A DNA stretch of 64,000 nt from Candidatus Aminicenantota bacterium (GTDB lineage: Bacteria > Acidobacteriota > Aminicenantia > Aminicenantales > Saccharicenantaceae), in the NCBI GenBank assembly GCA_014360005.1, contig JACIYI010000002.1, positions 62,001 to 126,000 of the forward strand, read 5' to 3'. Under the pieces are notes generated by a model. The model was not told where the DNA came from, did not search any database, and was given only the letters and a program-made list of their open reading frames with translations. Shown one piece after another: positions 50,423 to 58,790 of the stretch (position 1 is its first letter; every line of letters starts with the position of its first letter). Made by a program: the position numbers and the translations under genes.

Positions 50423-52582
50423 TTAATCCCTGTCCACAGCCTCGATTTCTTTTAGTCTTTTTATCTTGTCCATAATTTTTTGCAGGTGGTTGATATCCTT
50501 AATCTTGATTTCCAGGGAGATTCTGGCCCGACCGTCGCCGCTGGTGTTGACCTCGGCCCGCGAGATGTTGCCGTTTTGCTCGGCCACAACCGCGGCCACC
50601 CTGGCCAGAACTCCAGGCGAGTCTTTGGCCCGGATAATCAACCGGGCCTTGAAGGTTCCCCGGAAAGCCGGGTCCCAGGCCACCTCCACCAGGCGCTGGC
50701 TGTCCAGTATTTCTTTTTGCACCAGGTAGCAGCGCTGGGCATGGACAGTCAGGCCTTTGCCTGAGGTCAGGTAACCTACGACCGGTTCGCCCTTGATGGG
50801 AGCACAGCACCGGGCCAGGGTGAGCATCTGTTCTCCCAGGTCTTTAATGGCCAGGGTTGGAGCCGGAGACCGGCCCGCCAGGCGGTCAACCACTTTTTTC
50901 AAAAGCCCCGGCGGCGGGGCCTCCTGCGGCGGGCCTCCGGTCGTCAGCCGCTCCATAAAGCTTCTGTCAATCACCACTCGGCCCAGGCCGGCCAGAAGAT
51001 AGAACTCTTCCAGACTGTGGAGCCGCAGTTTGAATTCCCTCGCCAGTTTTTCCTTAAGGGCCGTTTCCGAATGAAGCTCAGGCGGCAGCCGGAATTTTTT
51101 GGCCTCTTTCTCCCAGAGCTTCTTACCGAGCTCGATAGCCTTTTTCCTGGTCTTGAGATTCAGGTATTTTTTGATGTGCTGACGGGCCGAAGCCGTGGCC
51201 ACCCAGTTCAGCCAGCTGCGGTGTGGAGTTCGGTCGGGAGCAGTGATGATTTCCACGATATCGCCGCTCTTCAGCTGGGTCTTGAGCGGCATCAGTTCCC
51301 CGTTTATCCTGGCCTCCCTGGCCTTCAGCCCGATTTCGGTATGAATCTTGAAAGCAAAATCCAGGGCTGTGGCCCCAGGCGGCAGGTTGATAACTTTTCC
51401 CTTGGGGGTGAAGGCATAGATTTCTTCTGGTATCAGGTTTATCTTCAGGTTTTTTAAGAATTCCTTGGGGTTTTTCTGCTCGCTGAACAGGGCGGCAATT
51501 TCCCGCAACCACTGCAGCCGCTGGTCTTCGCCGGTCAGGCCGGAGGGAGCTCCTTCCTTGTATTTCCAGTGGGCGGCGATGCCGTTTTCGGCCAGTTCGT
51601 GCATTTCCCGGGTCCGGATCTGGATTTCGAAAGTCTGCTTGTTTTCGGTAATGATAGTGGTGTGGAGCGACTGGTAGAGGTTGGGCTTGGGCATGGCGAT
51701 GAAGTCACGAAAGCGCTGCGGCAGGTGCGGCCAGCGCTGGTGGATTATGCCCAGGAGGGCATAGCAGTTCTTGATGGAGTCGGTGATGATTCTCAGGGCC
51801 AGGAAATCGTAAACCTGGTCAAAGTCGATGCCCTTCTTCTTCATCTTGGAATAGATGCTGTAGAGCCTTTTAATCCTGACCTGGATCTCGGCCGGGATGC
51901 CGTTGTCCTTCAACAGCTGTTCCATCTGCTTTTTAAGTTTTTTTAGTTCCTTTTCTCCCTTTTTCAATTCGGGCTCAACCAGGGCCACCATCCGGAAATA
52001 TTCGTCAGGCTCCACGTAGCGGAAGGACAGGTCTTCGAGCTCGGCCCGGATGCGCCCCATTCCCAGGCGGTTGGCGATGGGAGCATAGATTTCCAGGGTT
52101 TCCTGGGCGATGCGTTTTTGCTTGTCTTCGCTGAGGTAATGAAGAGTTTTTAGGTTGTGCCAACGGTCGGCCAGCTTGATGAAAATGACCCGCAAGTCAT
52201 CGGTCATGGCCAGGATTATTTTTCTGATGGTCTCGGCCCGGGTCTGGTCCGGGGAAGTATCTTCCACCCGGCTGATTTTGGTCACGCCCTCGACCAGGGC
52301 GGCTACCTCCCGGCCGAAATTTTCTCTTATTTCGGCCAGGCTGACCTCGGTATCCTCCAGCACGTCGTGCAGCAGGCCGGCCACCAGAGTGGTCAGGTCC
52401 AGGTTCATCTCGGCCAGGATGTTAGTCACTTCGAGCGGGTGGCTGAGGTAGGGCTCGCCCGAGCGACGAATCTGACCTTTGTGGGCCCGGGCGGCAAAGA
52501 CGTAGGCTTTCTGGAGAAGGCGCAGGTCTTTTTCCGAGTACTGGCCCTGGATTTTTTCTATAATATCGTCAAAGCGAATCAT
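50423..52582 (-). CDS. Bifunctional (p)ppGpp synthetase/hydrolase, RelA/SpoT family
   Basis: 719 aa. The HD hydrolase domain (about 25-180) keeps HDVLEDTEVS, the synthetase domain (about 235-350) has DFLALRIITDS and NLYQSLHTTII, followed by TGS (about 390-450; YAFTPKGKVINLPPGATALDFAF) and a C-terminal ACT domain (about 640-715). Both catalytic domains look intact, so it can probably make and degrade the stringent-response alarmone. It heads a minus-strand run with a GT9 and fmdB. Confidence 0.96.
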   Translation of the reverse strand: MIRFDDIIEKIQGQYSEKDLRLLQKAYVFAARAHKGQIRRSGEPYLSHPLEVTNILAEMNLDLTTLVAGLLHDVLEDTEVSLAEIRENFGREVAALVEGVTKISRVEDTSPDQTRAETIRKIILAMTDDLRVIFIKLADRWHNLKTLHYLSEDKQKRIAQETLEIYAPIANRLGMGRIRAELEDLSFRYVEPDEYFRMVALVEPELKKGEKELKKLKKQMEQLLKDNGIPAEIQVRIKRLYSIYSKMKKKGIDFDQVYDFLALRIITDSIKNCYALLGIIHQRWPHLPQRFRDFIAMPKPNLYQSLHTTIITENKQTFEIQIRTREMHELAENGIAAHWKYKEGAPSGLTGEDQRLQWLREIAALFSEQKNPKEFLKNLKINLIPEEIYAFTPKGKVINLPPGATALDFAFKIHTEIGLKAREARINGELMPLKTQLKSGDIVEIITAPDRTPHRSWLNWVATASARQHIKKYLNLKTRKKAIELGKKLWEKEAKKFRLPPELHSETALKEKLAREFKLRLHSLEEFYLLAGLGRVVIDRSFMERLTTGGPPQEAPPPGLLKKVVDRLAGRSPAPTLAIKDLGEQMLTLARCCAPIKGEPVVGYLTSGKGLTVHAQRCYLVQKEILDSQRLVEVAWDPAFRGTFKARLIIRAKDSPGVLARVAAVVAEQNGNISRAEVNTSGDGRARISLEIKIKDINHLQKIMDKIKRLKEIEAVDRD

Positions 52583-52612
52583 TAGCCTCTGGACTGTCGG
52601 TTCCCGGGCCAG

Positions 52613-53617
52613 CTATTTTGCCAGAAAGGAGGAGATAACCTCCAGTACTTCATCGACTGAGATCTGTTGCAGACAACGATGGTCGTAAGGGCAGGCTTTG
52701 TAGCTGCAGGGTGAACAGGGCACGGATTTTTTCAGGGCTACCGCCGGTGGCTGAGCTGGCCCGCACAGGTCGGGGTCGGTCGGACCATACAGGCTGATAA
52801 CTGGAACGCCCAGCAGGTTGGCCAGGTGAGTCAGCCCGCTGTCGTTCCCTAAATAAACGGCAGCCCGGGCAATGACCCCGGCGGTTTCTTCCAGACCGAG
52901 CTGGCCACTCCAATCCATCACCCAGCTGTCGAGTCCAGCTCGGAGCTGGTGACTGACCTCCTGGCTGGAGCGGGAACCAACCAGGGCTACACGCAGTCCT
53001 TTCTCCAGCAGCCGGTGCACCAGTTCTGCCTGTCGGTCTGAAGGCCAGACCCTGGCCAGACCGAAGCTGGAGCCCGGTTTGATGACGGCTAGAGTCTCGA
53101 CTGGCTGCAGCCCGGCCTGCTGCAGCCGGCTGGCGGCGGCCTCGATAATAGCAGCCGGAAGCTGCAATCGGTAGGGCCCATCGTCCACGGTCAGCCCGAA
53201 CTTTTCCAGCAGGTTCAGATAGTGGTATTTTAAGTGAAGCTGCGGCTCAGCGGCTTTGAGGCGCACTTTTTTGGTGAGCATAAAACCCCGGCCCTCGTGG
53301 TCATAACCCCAGCGCTGGGGGATTCGGGCCAGGTAGAACAGCAGGGCAGAAGCGAACGATTCATCGAGCAGCAAGCCCAGGTCAAAATCAAGTTTTTTCA
53401 GTCGGGCCGAAGCTCTTTTCAGCCCGCTAATATCTTTGTACTCCGGCAGGGTCAGCACCTGGTAATCCAGGCCCAGGTTCTGAAAAAATTGGGCATAGCC
53501 CCGGGGCGGGACAATTGCCAGCTGGGCTGAGGGGAAATTCTGCTGCAGTGAGCGCAGGCAGGAGAAAGCCAGCAACGAGGCACCCAGGGAACGGGGCAGA
53601 TAAACCAGGATTTTCAT
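52613..53617 (-). CDS. Glycosyltransferase family 9 (heptosyltransferase II-like)
   Basis: 334 aa. Typical GT9 features are the N-terminal MKILVYLPRSLGASLLAFSCLRSL, AVIKPGSSFGLARVWP in the middle and YLGNDSGLTHLANLLGVPVISLYGPTDPDLCGP, a nucleotide-sugar binding region like that of WaaF. The C-terminus carries CSPCSYKACPYDHRCL, a cysteine-rich segment common in WaaF-like proteins. It probably builds lipopolysaccharide core; the exact sugar is unknown. Confidence 0.86.
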   Translation of the reverse strand: MKILVYLPRSLGASLLAFSCLRSLQQNFPSAQLAIVPPRGYAQFFQNLGLDYQVLTLPEYKDISGLKRASARLKKLDFDLGLLLDESFASALLFYLARIPQRWGYDHEGRGFMLTKKVRLKAAEPQLHLKYHYLNLLEKFGLTVDDGPYRLQLPAAIIEAAASRLQQAGLQPVETLAVIKPGSSFGLARVWPSDRQAELVHRLLEKGLRVALVGSRSSQEVSHQLRAGLDSWVMDWSGQLGLEETAGVIARAAVYLGNDSGLTHLANLLGVPVISLYGPTDPDLCGPAQPPAVALKKSVPCSPCSYKACPYDHRCLQQISVDEVLEVISSFLAK

Positions 53618-53657
53618 CAGGTTAATTCTAAGCTGGCCTTAAAGTGTTGTCAAAAAG

Positions 53658-53948
53658 TTATTTTCCGGAGGCTGCCTTGCTTTGCTCCTCCGCCGGCTTT
53701 TCTTCCTTCTTTTTTTCTTTATAGGAGCGGTGCTGGCCGTTCTGACCGTTCCCACCCGCTGGAGAGTTCTTGTGGGCGTAATCGGTGATGTACCAGCCGG
53801 AGCCCTTAAATTGAATGGCCGGAGAAGAAATCAGCCGGCACAGAGTACCACCGCATTCGGGGCAGGTCTCCAGAGATTTTTCGTTAATTTTTTGCAGAAT
53901 TTCAAAATGACGATGGCATTGCTGGCAACGGTATTCGTACAAGGGCAT
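53658..53948 (-). CDS. FmdB-family zinc ribbon protein
   Basis: 96 aa. It starts MPLYEYRCQQCHRHFEIL with a C-x2-C pair and a second one in CPECGGTLCRLI, the CxxC_CxxC_SSSS zinc ribbon. The C-terminal half is low-complexity and charged. The family's function is not settled; it is a putative regulatory protein. Confidence 0.88.
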   Translation of the reverse strand: MPLYEYRCQQCHRHFEILQKINEKSLETCPECGGTLCRLISSPAIQFKGSGWYITDYAHKNSPAGGNGQNGQHRSYKEKKKEEKPAEEQSKAASGK

Positions 53949-53996
53949 CTTCGGACTCCTTGCCTAACAAGGTTTTTGGCCAATACAGGTTTTTAT

Positions 53997-54025
53997 ATTA
54001 TAGCAAAAAACAGCCAGGATGGTAA
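53997..54025 (-). promoter_or_regulatory. Promoter of fmdB
   Basis: On the minus strand TTACCA (54025-54020), a 17-bp spacer and a perfect TATAAT (54002-53997), with AAGGAG in the leader before the ATG at 53948. Confidence 0.6.
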
Positions 54026-54100
54026 TGAGACCGCCTGCAGGCAGACCTGTAAGGCCAGCTCAGGCTTCCTGTCCCCCCTTTTATTTGTCTTACCCTGGAT

Positions 54101-54235
54101 TCAGAAAGTTTTGTCTGAATCGTCCTGGAACTTGGGGATACGAGCTTTTACTTTTTCTTGGCCAAAGTGGAAGCCCAGCAGGAAGAAGGAAAAGATTCCG
54201 ATTAGAAGCATCAAGAATTTCCAGAATTTACTCAT
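54101..54235 (-). CDS. 44-residue single-span membrane protein, unrecognised
   Basis: The frame starts MSKFWKFLMLLIGIFSFFLL, giving a hydrophobic helix at about 7-24 after a basic N-terminus. It continues with a short polar tail FGQEKVKARIPKFQDDSDKTF. The upstream region has TTGACA (54282-54277), but the -10 is only AAAAAT and the ribosome-binding site is weak. A TTCAGA/TCTGAA inverted repeat covers its 3' end. It fills an otherwise empty gap between divergent fmdB and the Memo gene. No homology is claimed. Confidence 0.5.
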   Translation of the reverse strand: MSKFWKFLMLLIGIFSFFLLGFHFGQEKVKARIPKFQDDSDKTF

Positions 54236-54328
54236 CTTGACCCATTCTTATAAATTTTTTACTAATTCCTCTCGAATGTCAACCTTTAGGGCCAAGTTTT
54301 TTAATTTTTTTGGTAAAAATCTTGTCAT

Positions 54329-54357
54329 TTGCCGAAAGACTAATAAAGGCTTAAAAT
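54329..54357 (+). promoter_or_regulatory. Promoter of the Memo-AMMECR1 gene
   Basis: TTGCCG (54329-54334), a 17-bp spacer and TAAAAT (54352-54357). A ten-base leader carries GGAGG (54364-54368) before the ATG at 54374. Confidence 0.55.
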
Positions 54358-54373
54358 TCAGGTGGAGGCAGCA

Positions 54374-55819
54374 ATGAAAAGGAAGTCCTGGATGGTTCAG
54401 GTCTTTCTGGGGTTGCACCTGTGTTTGCTCCTGACCGGTCTCTGGGCCCAGGGGCTGAGGAAAGCGGTCTGGGCCGGTCAGTTTTATGAGGCCGACCCGG
54501 CCAGGCTGAGTCGTCTGCTGGATATTTACCTGGCCGAAGCCCGAACCAGGTCAGTACAGGGAGAGGTCCTGGGCCTGATTGCCCCCCATGCCGGATATGT
54601 ATATTCAGGCCAGGTGGCAGCCTGCGGCTACAGCCTGGTGAAGGGCCAGGCGGTGGAGTCAGTGGTTATCATCGGCCCTTCCCATCAATACGGTTTTGAA
54701 GGCTGCTCCATCTACCTCCGGGGCGGTTTTGAAACTCCCCTGGGCCTGGCTGAAGTGGATGCCAGCCTGGCCAGGGAGCTGTCGCGATTGTCAGGCTTCG
54801 GATACATCCCGGAGGCCCATGCCCGTGAGCATTCGGTCGAAGTTCAGGTGCCGTTTATCCAGAAGGTCTTTCCCGGGGCCCGGATTGTGCCGGTGGTCAT
54901 GGGCTACCAGACCAGGCCGACAGTCCAGGCGCTGGCCGGGGCCCTGGCCAGAGTCCTGCCGGGGAAAAAGGCCCTGGTGGTGGCTTCTACCGACCTATCT
55001 CACTTTCTCTCCAGGGCTGAGGCCAATGAACTCGACCAGAAGACGATAGACCTCCTCCGGCAGCTGGACCTTAAAACCCTGACCCGGAAGATGGAAAGAC
55101 ATGAAAATATAATGTGCGGCAGCGGACCGGTCCTGGCCCTGCTGCAATATGCCAGGAAGCTGGGCCCGGCCCGGGTGGAAGTCCTGGCCTATTCCGATTC
55201 GGCTGCGGTCGGCGGGCCGGCCGACCGGGTGGTGGGTTATCTCTCAGCCGCGGTCTGCCTGGAAAAGGCGGCAGGTTTAACCGACCTGAGCCCGGAAGAA
55301 AAAAAAGAATTGCTGGGCCTGGCCAGGAAAGCCATCGAAGTCTATCTGGAGTCGCGGGAAATCATCAGCTACCAGCCGGCCCAGGCTCGCCTGGAAACAC
55401 CAGCCGGGGCCTTCGTCACCTTGAAAAAAAATAGCCAGCTCCGGGGCTGCATCGGTTTTGCCGAGCCGCTCTTTCCTCTCTGGCAGACAGTGGCTCAGGC
55501 TGCCGTCCTGGCTGCTACCGAAGACCCCAGGTTCCCGCCGCTGAGAAAATCGGAATTGAAAGACCTGGAAATTGAGATTTCAGTCCTGGGCCCACTCCAG
55601 CCGGTCAACAATATTTCAGAAATCAAGGTCGGACGGCACGGCCTGGTCATCAAGCAGGAAAACCGCAGCGGTCTGCTCCTGCCCCAGGTGGCCAGCGAAT
55701 TGGGCTGGGACCGCCTGACCTTCCTGCGGGAACTGTGCCGCAAAGCTGGTTTGCCGGATGGAGCCTGGAAGAACTTAAAGTCACTGTCAAAATTTGAAGC
55801 CATAGTCTTTCACGACTGA
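54374..55819 (+). CDS. Memo-AMMECR1 fusion (AmmeMemoRadiSam system proteins B and A)
   Basis: About 481 aa. A signal peptide-like start (MVQVFLGLHLCLLLTGLWAQ) is followed by the Memo domain (about 35-290), with putative metal ligands in APHAGYVYSG, GPSHQYGFEG and NIMCGSGPV. The AMMECR1 domain (about 310-480) has the hallmark LRGCIGF. These domains form a conserved set with a radical SAM enzyme, whose gene is not in the window. I chose ATG 54374 behind GGAGG over a GTG at 54362. Substrate and reaction are unknown; export is suggested by the leader. Confidence 0.86.
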   Translation: MKRKSWMVQVFLGLHLCLLLTGLWAQGLRKAVWAGQFYEADPARLSRLLDIYLAEARTRSVQGEVLGLIAPHAGYVYSGQVAACGYSLVKGQAVESVVIIGPSHQYGFEGCSIYLRGGFETPLGLAEVDASLARELSRLSGFGYIPEAHAREHSVEVQVPFIQKVFPGARIVPVVMGYQTRPTVQALAGALARVLPGKKALVVASTDLSHFLSRAEANELDQKTIDLLRQLDLKTLTRKMERHENIMCGSGPVLALLQYARKLGPARVEVLAYSDSAAVGGPADRVVGYLSAAVCLEKAAGLTDLSPEEKKELLGLARKAIEVYLESREIISYQPAQARLETPAGAFVTLKKNSQLRGCIGFAEPLFPLWQTVAQAAVLAATEDPRFPPLRKSELKDLEIEISVLGPLQPVNNISEIKVGRHGLVIKQENRSGLLLPQVASELGWDRLTFLRELCRKAGLPDGAWKNLKSLSKFEAIVFHD

Positions 55820-55883
55820 GGCTACGGCCAGGACCGGTTGCCAAAAGGCTGTCCGGAACTTATAATAAAGTCGGAAGGCAGAA

Positions 55884-56141
55884 ATGAGCTGGACAATTTA
55901 TGGCATTCTTATTATTTTCGGGCTGTTCCTCATCCTGATGATCATCAATCCCAACCTGTCGTGTTTCGGCCGCAGAATTCGCTCACCCTTCTATCCGGTT
56001 ACCAGGAAGAAAAAAATGCGGACAGTTTCCAGGGATTATAAATTTGACCTGGGAGAGCAGGGCCAACCACCGGGCCGGGCCAGCTCGAAAGATGCCACTA
56101 AGAAACCTAAAACTGAGGACTACGGATTCAAGCTGGACTGA
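55884..56141 (+). CDS. Small membrane-anchored protein of unknown function
   Basis: 85 aa. One N-terminal transmembrane helix (about 4-24) is followed by a basic stretch (FGRRIRSPFYPVTRKKKM) and a hydrophilic Gly/Pro/Lys tail ending DYGFKLD. The orientation rule puts the tail in the cytoplasm. A GGAAGG ribosome-binding site precedes the ATG. It lies between the Memo fusion and lolB; no family recognised. Confidence 0.6.
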   Translation: MSWTIYGILIIFGLFLILMIINPNLSCFGRRIRSPFYPVTRKKKMRTVSRDYKFDLGEQGQPPGRASSKDATKKPKTEDYGFKLD

Positions 56142-56168
56142 CCAGTTGACCTGGCGGAAGGAGTGTTG

Positions 56169-56876
56169 GTGCCGCAGGGAGGCAGGAGCAAGCGAGAGGG
56201 GGGGCTGGAGTCCAATTCCCCCGCGTTCATTTTTCTAATTTTTGCCCTTTACCTTTTAGGCCTGGCTGGATGCCAGCCTTCTCCGGCCCGTCTGGTCCCA
56301 CCTGACAGGATTGATTATCTTGACGGCCAGGCTTCATTTTCCCTGAGGGGACCGGATGGGGCAGTTCGGTTTCGCCTGAGCTTCTATTACCGGCTGGAAA
56401 ATCAGGCCAGGCTGGAGCTGTTTGACCCCCTGGGCCGGTTGCAAACCATCGTCTGGCTTAAGGGAGAGCTGGCTACACTGTACCTGCCGTCAGACCGGGT
56501 TTTCTGGGCGGGAGAGAGCCGGCTGATAACCACTGAAGTTTTTGGCCAGGAATTGCCAGCTCGGGAGTTGGCCAGGATTCTGGCCGGTATCTGGTCTGAG
56601 CTAGAGTCAGATGCCGGCTGGCAACTTCAGGTCGATGAGCAAGGTTCAGTGGTCTCCGGGAAGCGGGCTGGCCTGAGCTTTGAAGTCAAAGAAACTTTTG
56701 CTCCGGGCCAGGTGCCGAAAACGGTTCATTTTACCTCGCGGGACTGTATGGTGAGAATGAAGCTGCTGAAGCTCCATTTCAACCGACCACGGCCGGAAAG
56801 CGTTTTTCAACCATCTATTCCGGCCGGGACCAGGAAGCTGGAGTGGGAAGAGATTTCTGGCCGATGGAAAAAATAA
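56169..56876 (+). CDS. lolB: Outer-membrane lipoprotein LolB-like
   Basis: About 235 aa. A lipoprotein signal ends in LAGC (Cys near residue 35); the mature part has LolB-like strands (DGQASFSLRGPDGAVRFRLSFYY; ARLELFDPLGRLQTIVWLKGE). LolB receives lipoproteins from LolA and inserts them in the outer membrane. Sequence similarity is modest, but the order lolB-ispE-tRNA-prs mirrors the enterobacterial arrangement, which strengthens the call. I start at GTG 56169, five bases after AAGGAG; GTG 56163 and TTG 56166 are alternatives. Confidence 0.7.
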   Translation: MPQGGRSKREGGLESNSPAFIFLIFALYLLGLAGCQPSPARLVPPDRIDYLDGQASFSLRGPDGAVRFRLSFYYRLENQARLELFDPLGRLQTIVWLKGELATLYLPSDRVFWAGESRLITTEVFGQELPARELARILAGIWSELESDAGWQLQVDEQGSVVSGKRAGLSFEVKETFAPGQVPKTVHFTSRDCMVRMKLLKLHFNRPRPESVFQPSIPAGTRKLEWEEISGRWKK

Positions 56877-57757
56877 CCGTAAGGTCTCTGGCCAAGGTCA
56901 ACCTAGGGCTGGAAGTGGGTCAGCTCCGGGAGGACGGGTATCACCAGCTGACCACGCTTTTTCAGACTGTTAACCTTAAAGACCGCCTGACTTTTGAACC
57001 TCGTCCCGACGGGGAAATTTTCCTGGCCGGGAACCGGGCTGATGTGCCCTGGGATGAAAGTAATCTGATCTACCGGGCAGCCCTGCTCCTGCGGCAGGCT
57101 TCGGGCCGGAGGCCCGGGGTCAAAATCACTGTGGACAAGACTATTCCCCCCGGGCGGGGCCTGGCCGGAGGCAGCAGCAATGCTGCCGTAACTATGCTGG
57201 CCCTAAACCGACTGTGGAGACTTCATTTCAGTCAGGAGCAACTGCACTGCCTGGCCGCCATTCTGGGGGCGGATGTTCCCTTTTTTCTTCACGGAGGACT
57301 GTGCCTGGGTCAGGGAAAGGGCGAGCGGTTACAGCCGCAGCCGGAATTGCCGCCGGCCTGGGTGGTCCTGGTAGTACCAGATTTCCCCGTTTCCACGGCC
57401 CTGATTTACCAGGAATTTGACCGCCGGCAGGGCTTCTTGACTTCAACAGGTAAAGAAAGTAAAATTATGAAGTTTTTAGAGCATAAAAACTTTTTGAAAT
57501 TCAAGCACTTAAGAAACGATTTAGAACCGGTGGCTTTTAAGATACATCCTCAGCTGGCTGAGATTAAGAGGGAAATAGCCGCCGCCGGGGCGGAGTTATC
57601 CCTGTTGAGCGGATCGGGGTCAGCTGTCTTTGGCTGGTTTCAGGACTTGTCCCTGGCCCAGCAGGCTGCCGGCAGGTTAGCCCGAGACTATCAGGTTTGG
57701 CTGGTAGAGACTGTGGGACGGGAGAAGTACTGGCAAGAGCTCGGCACTGGGGCGTAG
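56864..57757 (+). CDS. ispE: 4-diphosphocytidyl-2-C-methyl-D-erythritol kinase
   Basis: 297 aa, GHMP kinase fold. The N-terminal LAKVNLGLEVGQLREDGYHQL and the ATP-binding PPGRGLAGGSSNAAVTML are diagnostic. It performs the fourth step of the MEP isoprenoid pathway. ATG 56864 overlaps the lolB end by 13 bases; a GTG at 56843 would add seven residues. Its last ten bases, including the TAG stop, lie inside the tRNA-Gln gene. Confidence 0.93.
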   Translation: MEKITVRSLAKVNLGLEVGQLREDGYHQLTTLFQTVNLKDRLTFEPRPDGEIFLAGNRADVPWDESNLIYRAALLLRQASGRRPGVKITVDKTIPPGRGLAGGSSNAAVTMLALNRLWRLHFSQEQLHCLAAILGADVPFFLHGGLCLGQGKGERLQPQPELPPAWVVLVVPDFPVSTALIYQEFDRRQGFLTSTGKESKIMKFLEHKNFLKFKHLRNDLEPVAFKIHPQLAEIKREIAAAGAELSLLSGSGSAVFGWFQDLSLAQQAAGRLARDYQVWLVETVGREKYWQELGTGA

Positions 57758-57820
57758 CCAAACTGGTAAGGCAACGGACTTTGGATCCGTCATTTGGAGG
57801 TTCGAGTCCTCCCGCCCCAG
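57748..57820 (+). tRNA. tRNA-Gln (anticodon TTG)
   Basis: Acceptor strands TGGGGCG (57748-57754) and CGCCCCA (57813-57819) pair fully, with G57820 as discriminator. The anticodon stem is ACGGA/TCCGT around loop CTTTGGA, anticodon TTG. The T arm is GGAGG-TTCGAGT-CCTCC (57796-57812). The weak 1-72 U-A pair is typical of tRNA-Gln. The 3' CCA is not encoded. It overlaps ispE and precedes prs. Confidence 0.96.
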
Positions 57821-57849
57821 CTCTGATCAAGACCGGAGAGGAATAGAAG

Positions 57850-58779
57850 ATGAAAGTATTTTCAGGCTCATCCAATCCGCAGCTGGCCCAAAGGATTGCC
57901 AGCTATCTGAAAATTGAACTCGGCCGTTGTGTCCTGGACAGGTTTGCTGACGGCGAGATTCATTTTTACATCGATGAAAATGTCCGGGGGGAGGATGTTT
58001 TTGTCATTCAGTCCGGCTGCGCAGATGCCAATTTTCATCTGATGGAGCTGTTCCTGATGCTGGATGCCTTCAAGCGGGCTTCGGCTGGCCGGATTACAGC
58101 TGTGATTCCCTATTTTGCTTATGCCCGTCAGGACTGGAAGGACCGGCCCCGGGTGCCGATATCCGCCAGGTTGATGGCTGACCTGCTGGAAACCGCTGGA
58201 GCCAACCGGGTGCTGACCATGGACCTGCACTCGCCCCAGATTCAGGGCTTTTTCTCCATTCCAGTTGATAACCTGATGGCCGCGCCGGTTATAGCCAACC
58301 ACATCAGGACTCTCAACCTGGCCAACCTGACCATCGTTTCCCCCGATGCCGGGGGCGTCGGCCGGGCTAGAGTCTTTGCCAAGAGACTGGATGCCATGCT
58401 GGCCATAATCGATAAGAGGCGTCCGGCACCCAACGTGGCCCAGGTACTTCACGTAATCGGTGAGGTCCGGGACCAGGATGTAGTCATATTCGATGATATG
58501 GTGGATACCGCCGGCACCCTGACCCTCGGAGTAGAAGCCCTGCGGCGGGAAGGGGCCAAAAGAATTTTTGCCGCCTGCACTCATCCAGTGCTGTCCGGGG
58601 AAGCGGTGGAACGCATTGAAAAATCTGGACTGGAAAAAGTCTTCGTCACCGATACCATTCCCCTGAAAGACCAGGCCAGCCGGAGCCAGCGATTCCAGGT
58701 GCTGTCGGTGGCCGAGCTGTTTGGCGAAGCCATAAAAAGAATAAACGAGGGTAGTTCCGTAAGCTCTCTTTTTACCTGA
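57850..58779 (+). CDS. prs: Ribose-phosphate pyrophosphokinase (PRPP synthetase)
   Basis: 309 aa. Conserved features are the start KVFSGSSNPQLAQRIASYL, DRFADGEIHFYIDENVRG, the flexible-loop region around YFAYARQDWKDRPRVPIS, the divalent-metal site DLHSPQIQGFF and the PRPP loop VVIFDDMVDTAGTLT. It makes PRPP from ribose 5-phosphate and ATP. It lies just after tRNA-Gln and 11 bases before rplY. Confidence 0.97.
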   Translation: MKVFSGSSNPQLAQRIASYLKIELGRCVLDRFADGEIHFYIDENVRGEDVFVIQSGCADANFHLMELFLMLDAFKRASAGRITAVIPYFAYARQDWKDRPRVPISARLMADLLETAGANRVLTMDLHSPQIQGFFSIPVDNLMAAPVIANHIRTLNLANLTIVSPDAGGVGRARVFAKRLDAMLAIIDKRRPAPNVAQVLHVIGEVRDQDVVIFDDMVDTAGTLTLGVEALRREGAKRIFAACTHPVLSGEAVERIEKSGLEKVFVTDTIPLKDQASRSQRFQVLSVAELFGEAIKRINEGSSVSSLFT

Positions 58780-58790
58780 GGAGGAAAGAA

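Noticed and set aside
53682..54377. 231-codon plus-strand frame across fmdB and the following gap
   Set aside because: It is antisense to fmdB, lacks family features and overlaps the supported promoters of fmdB and the Memo gene.
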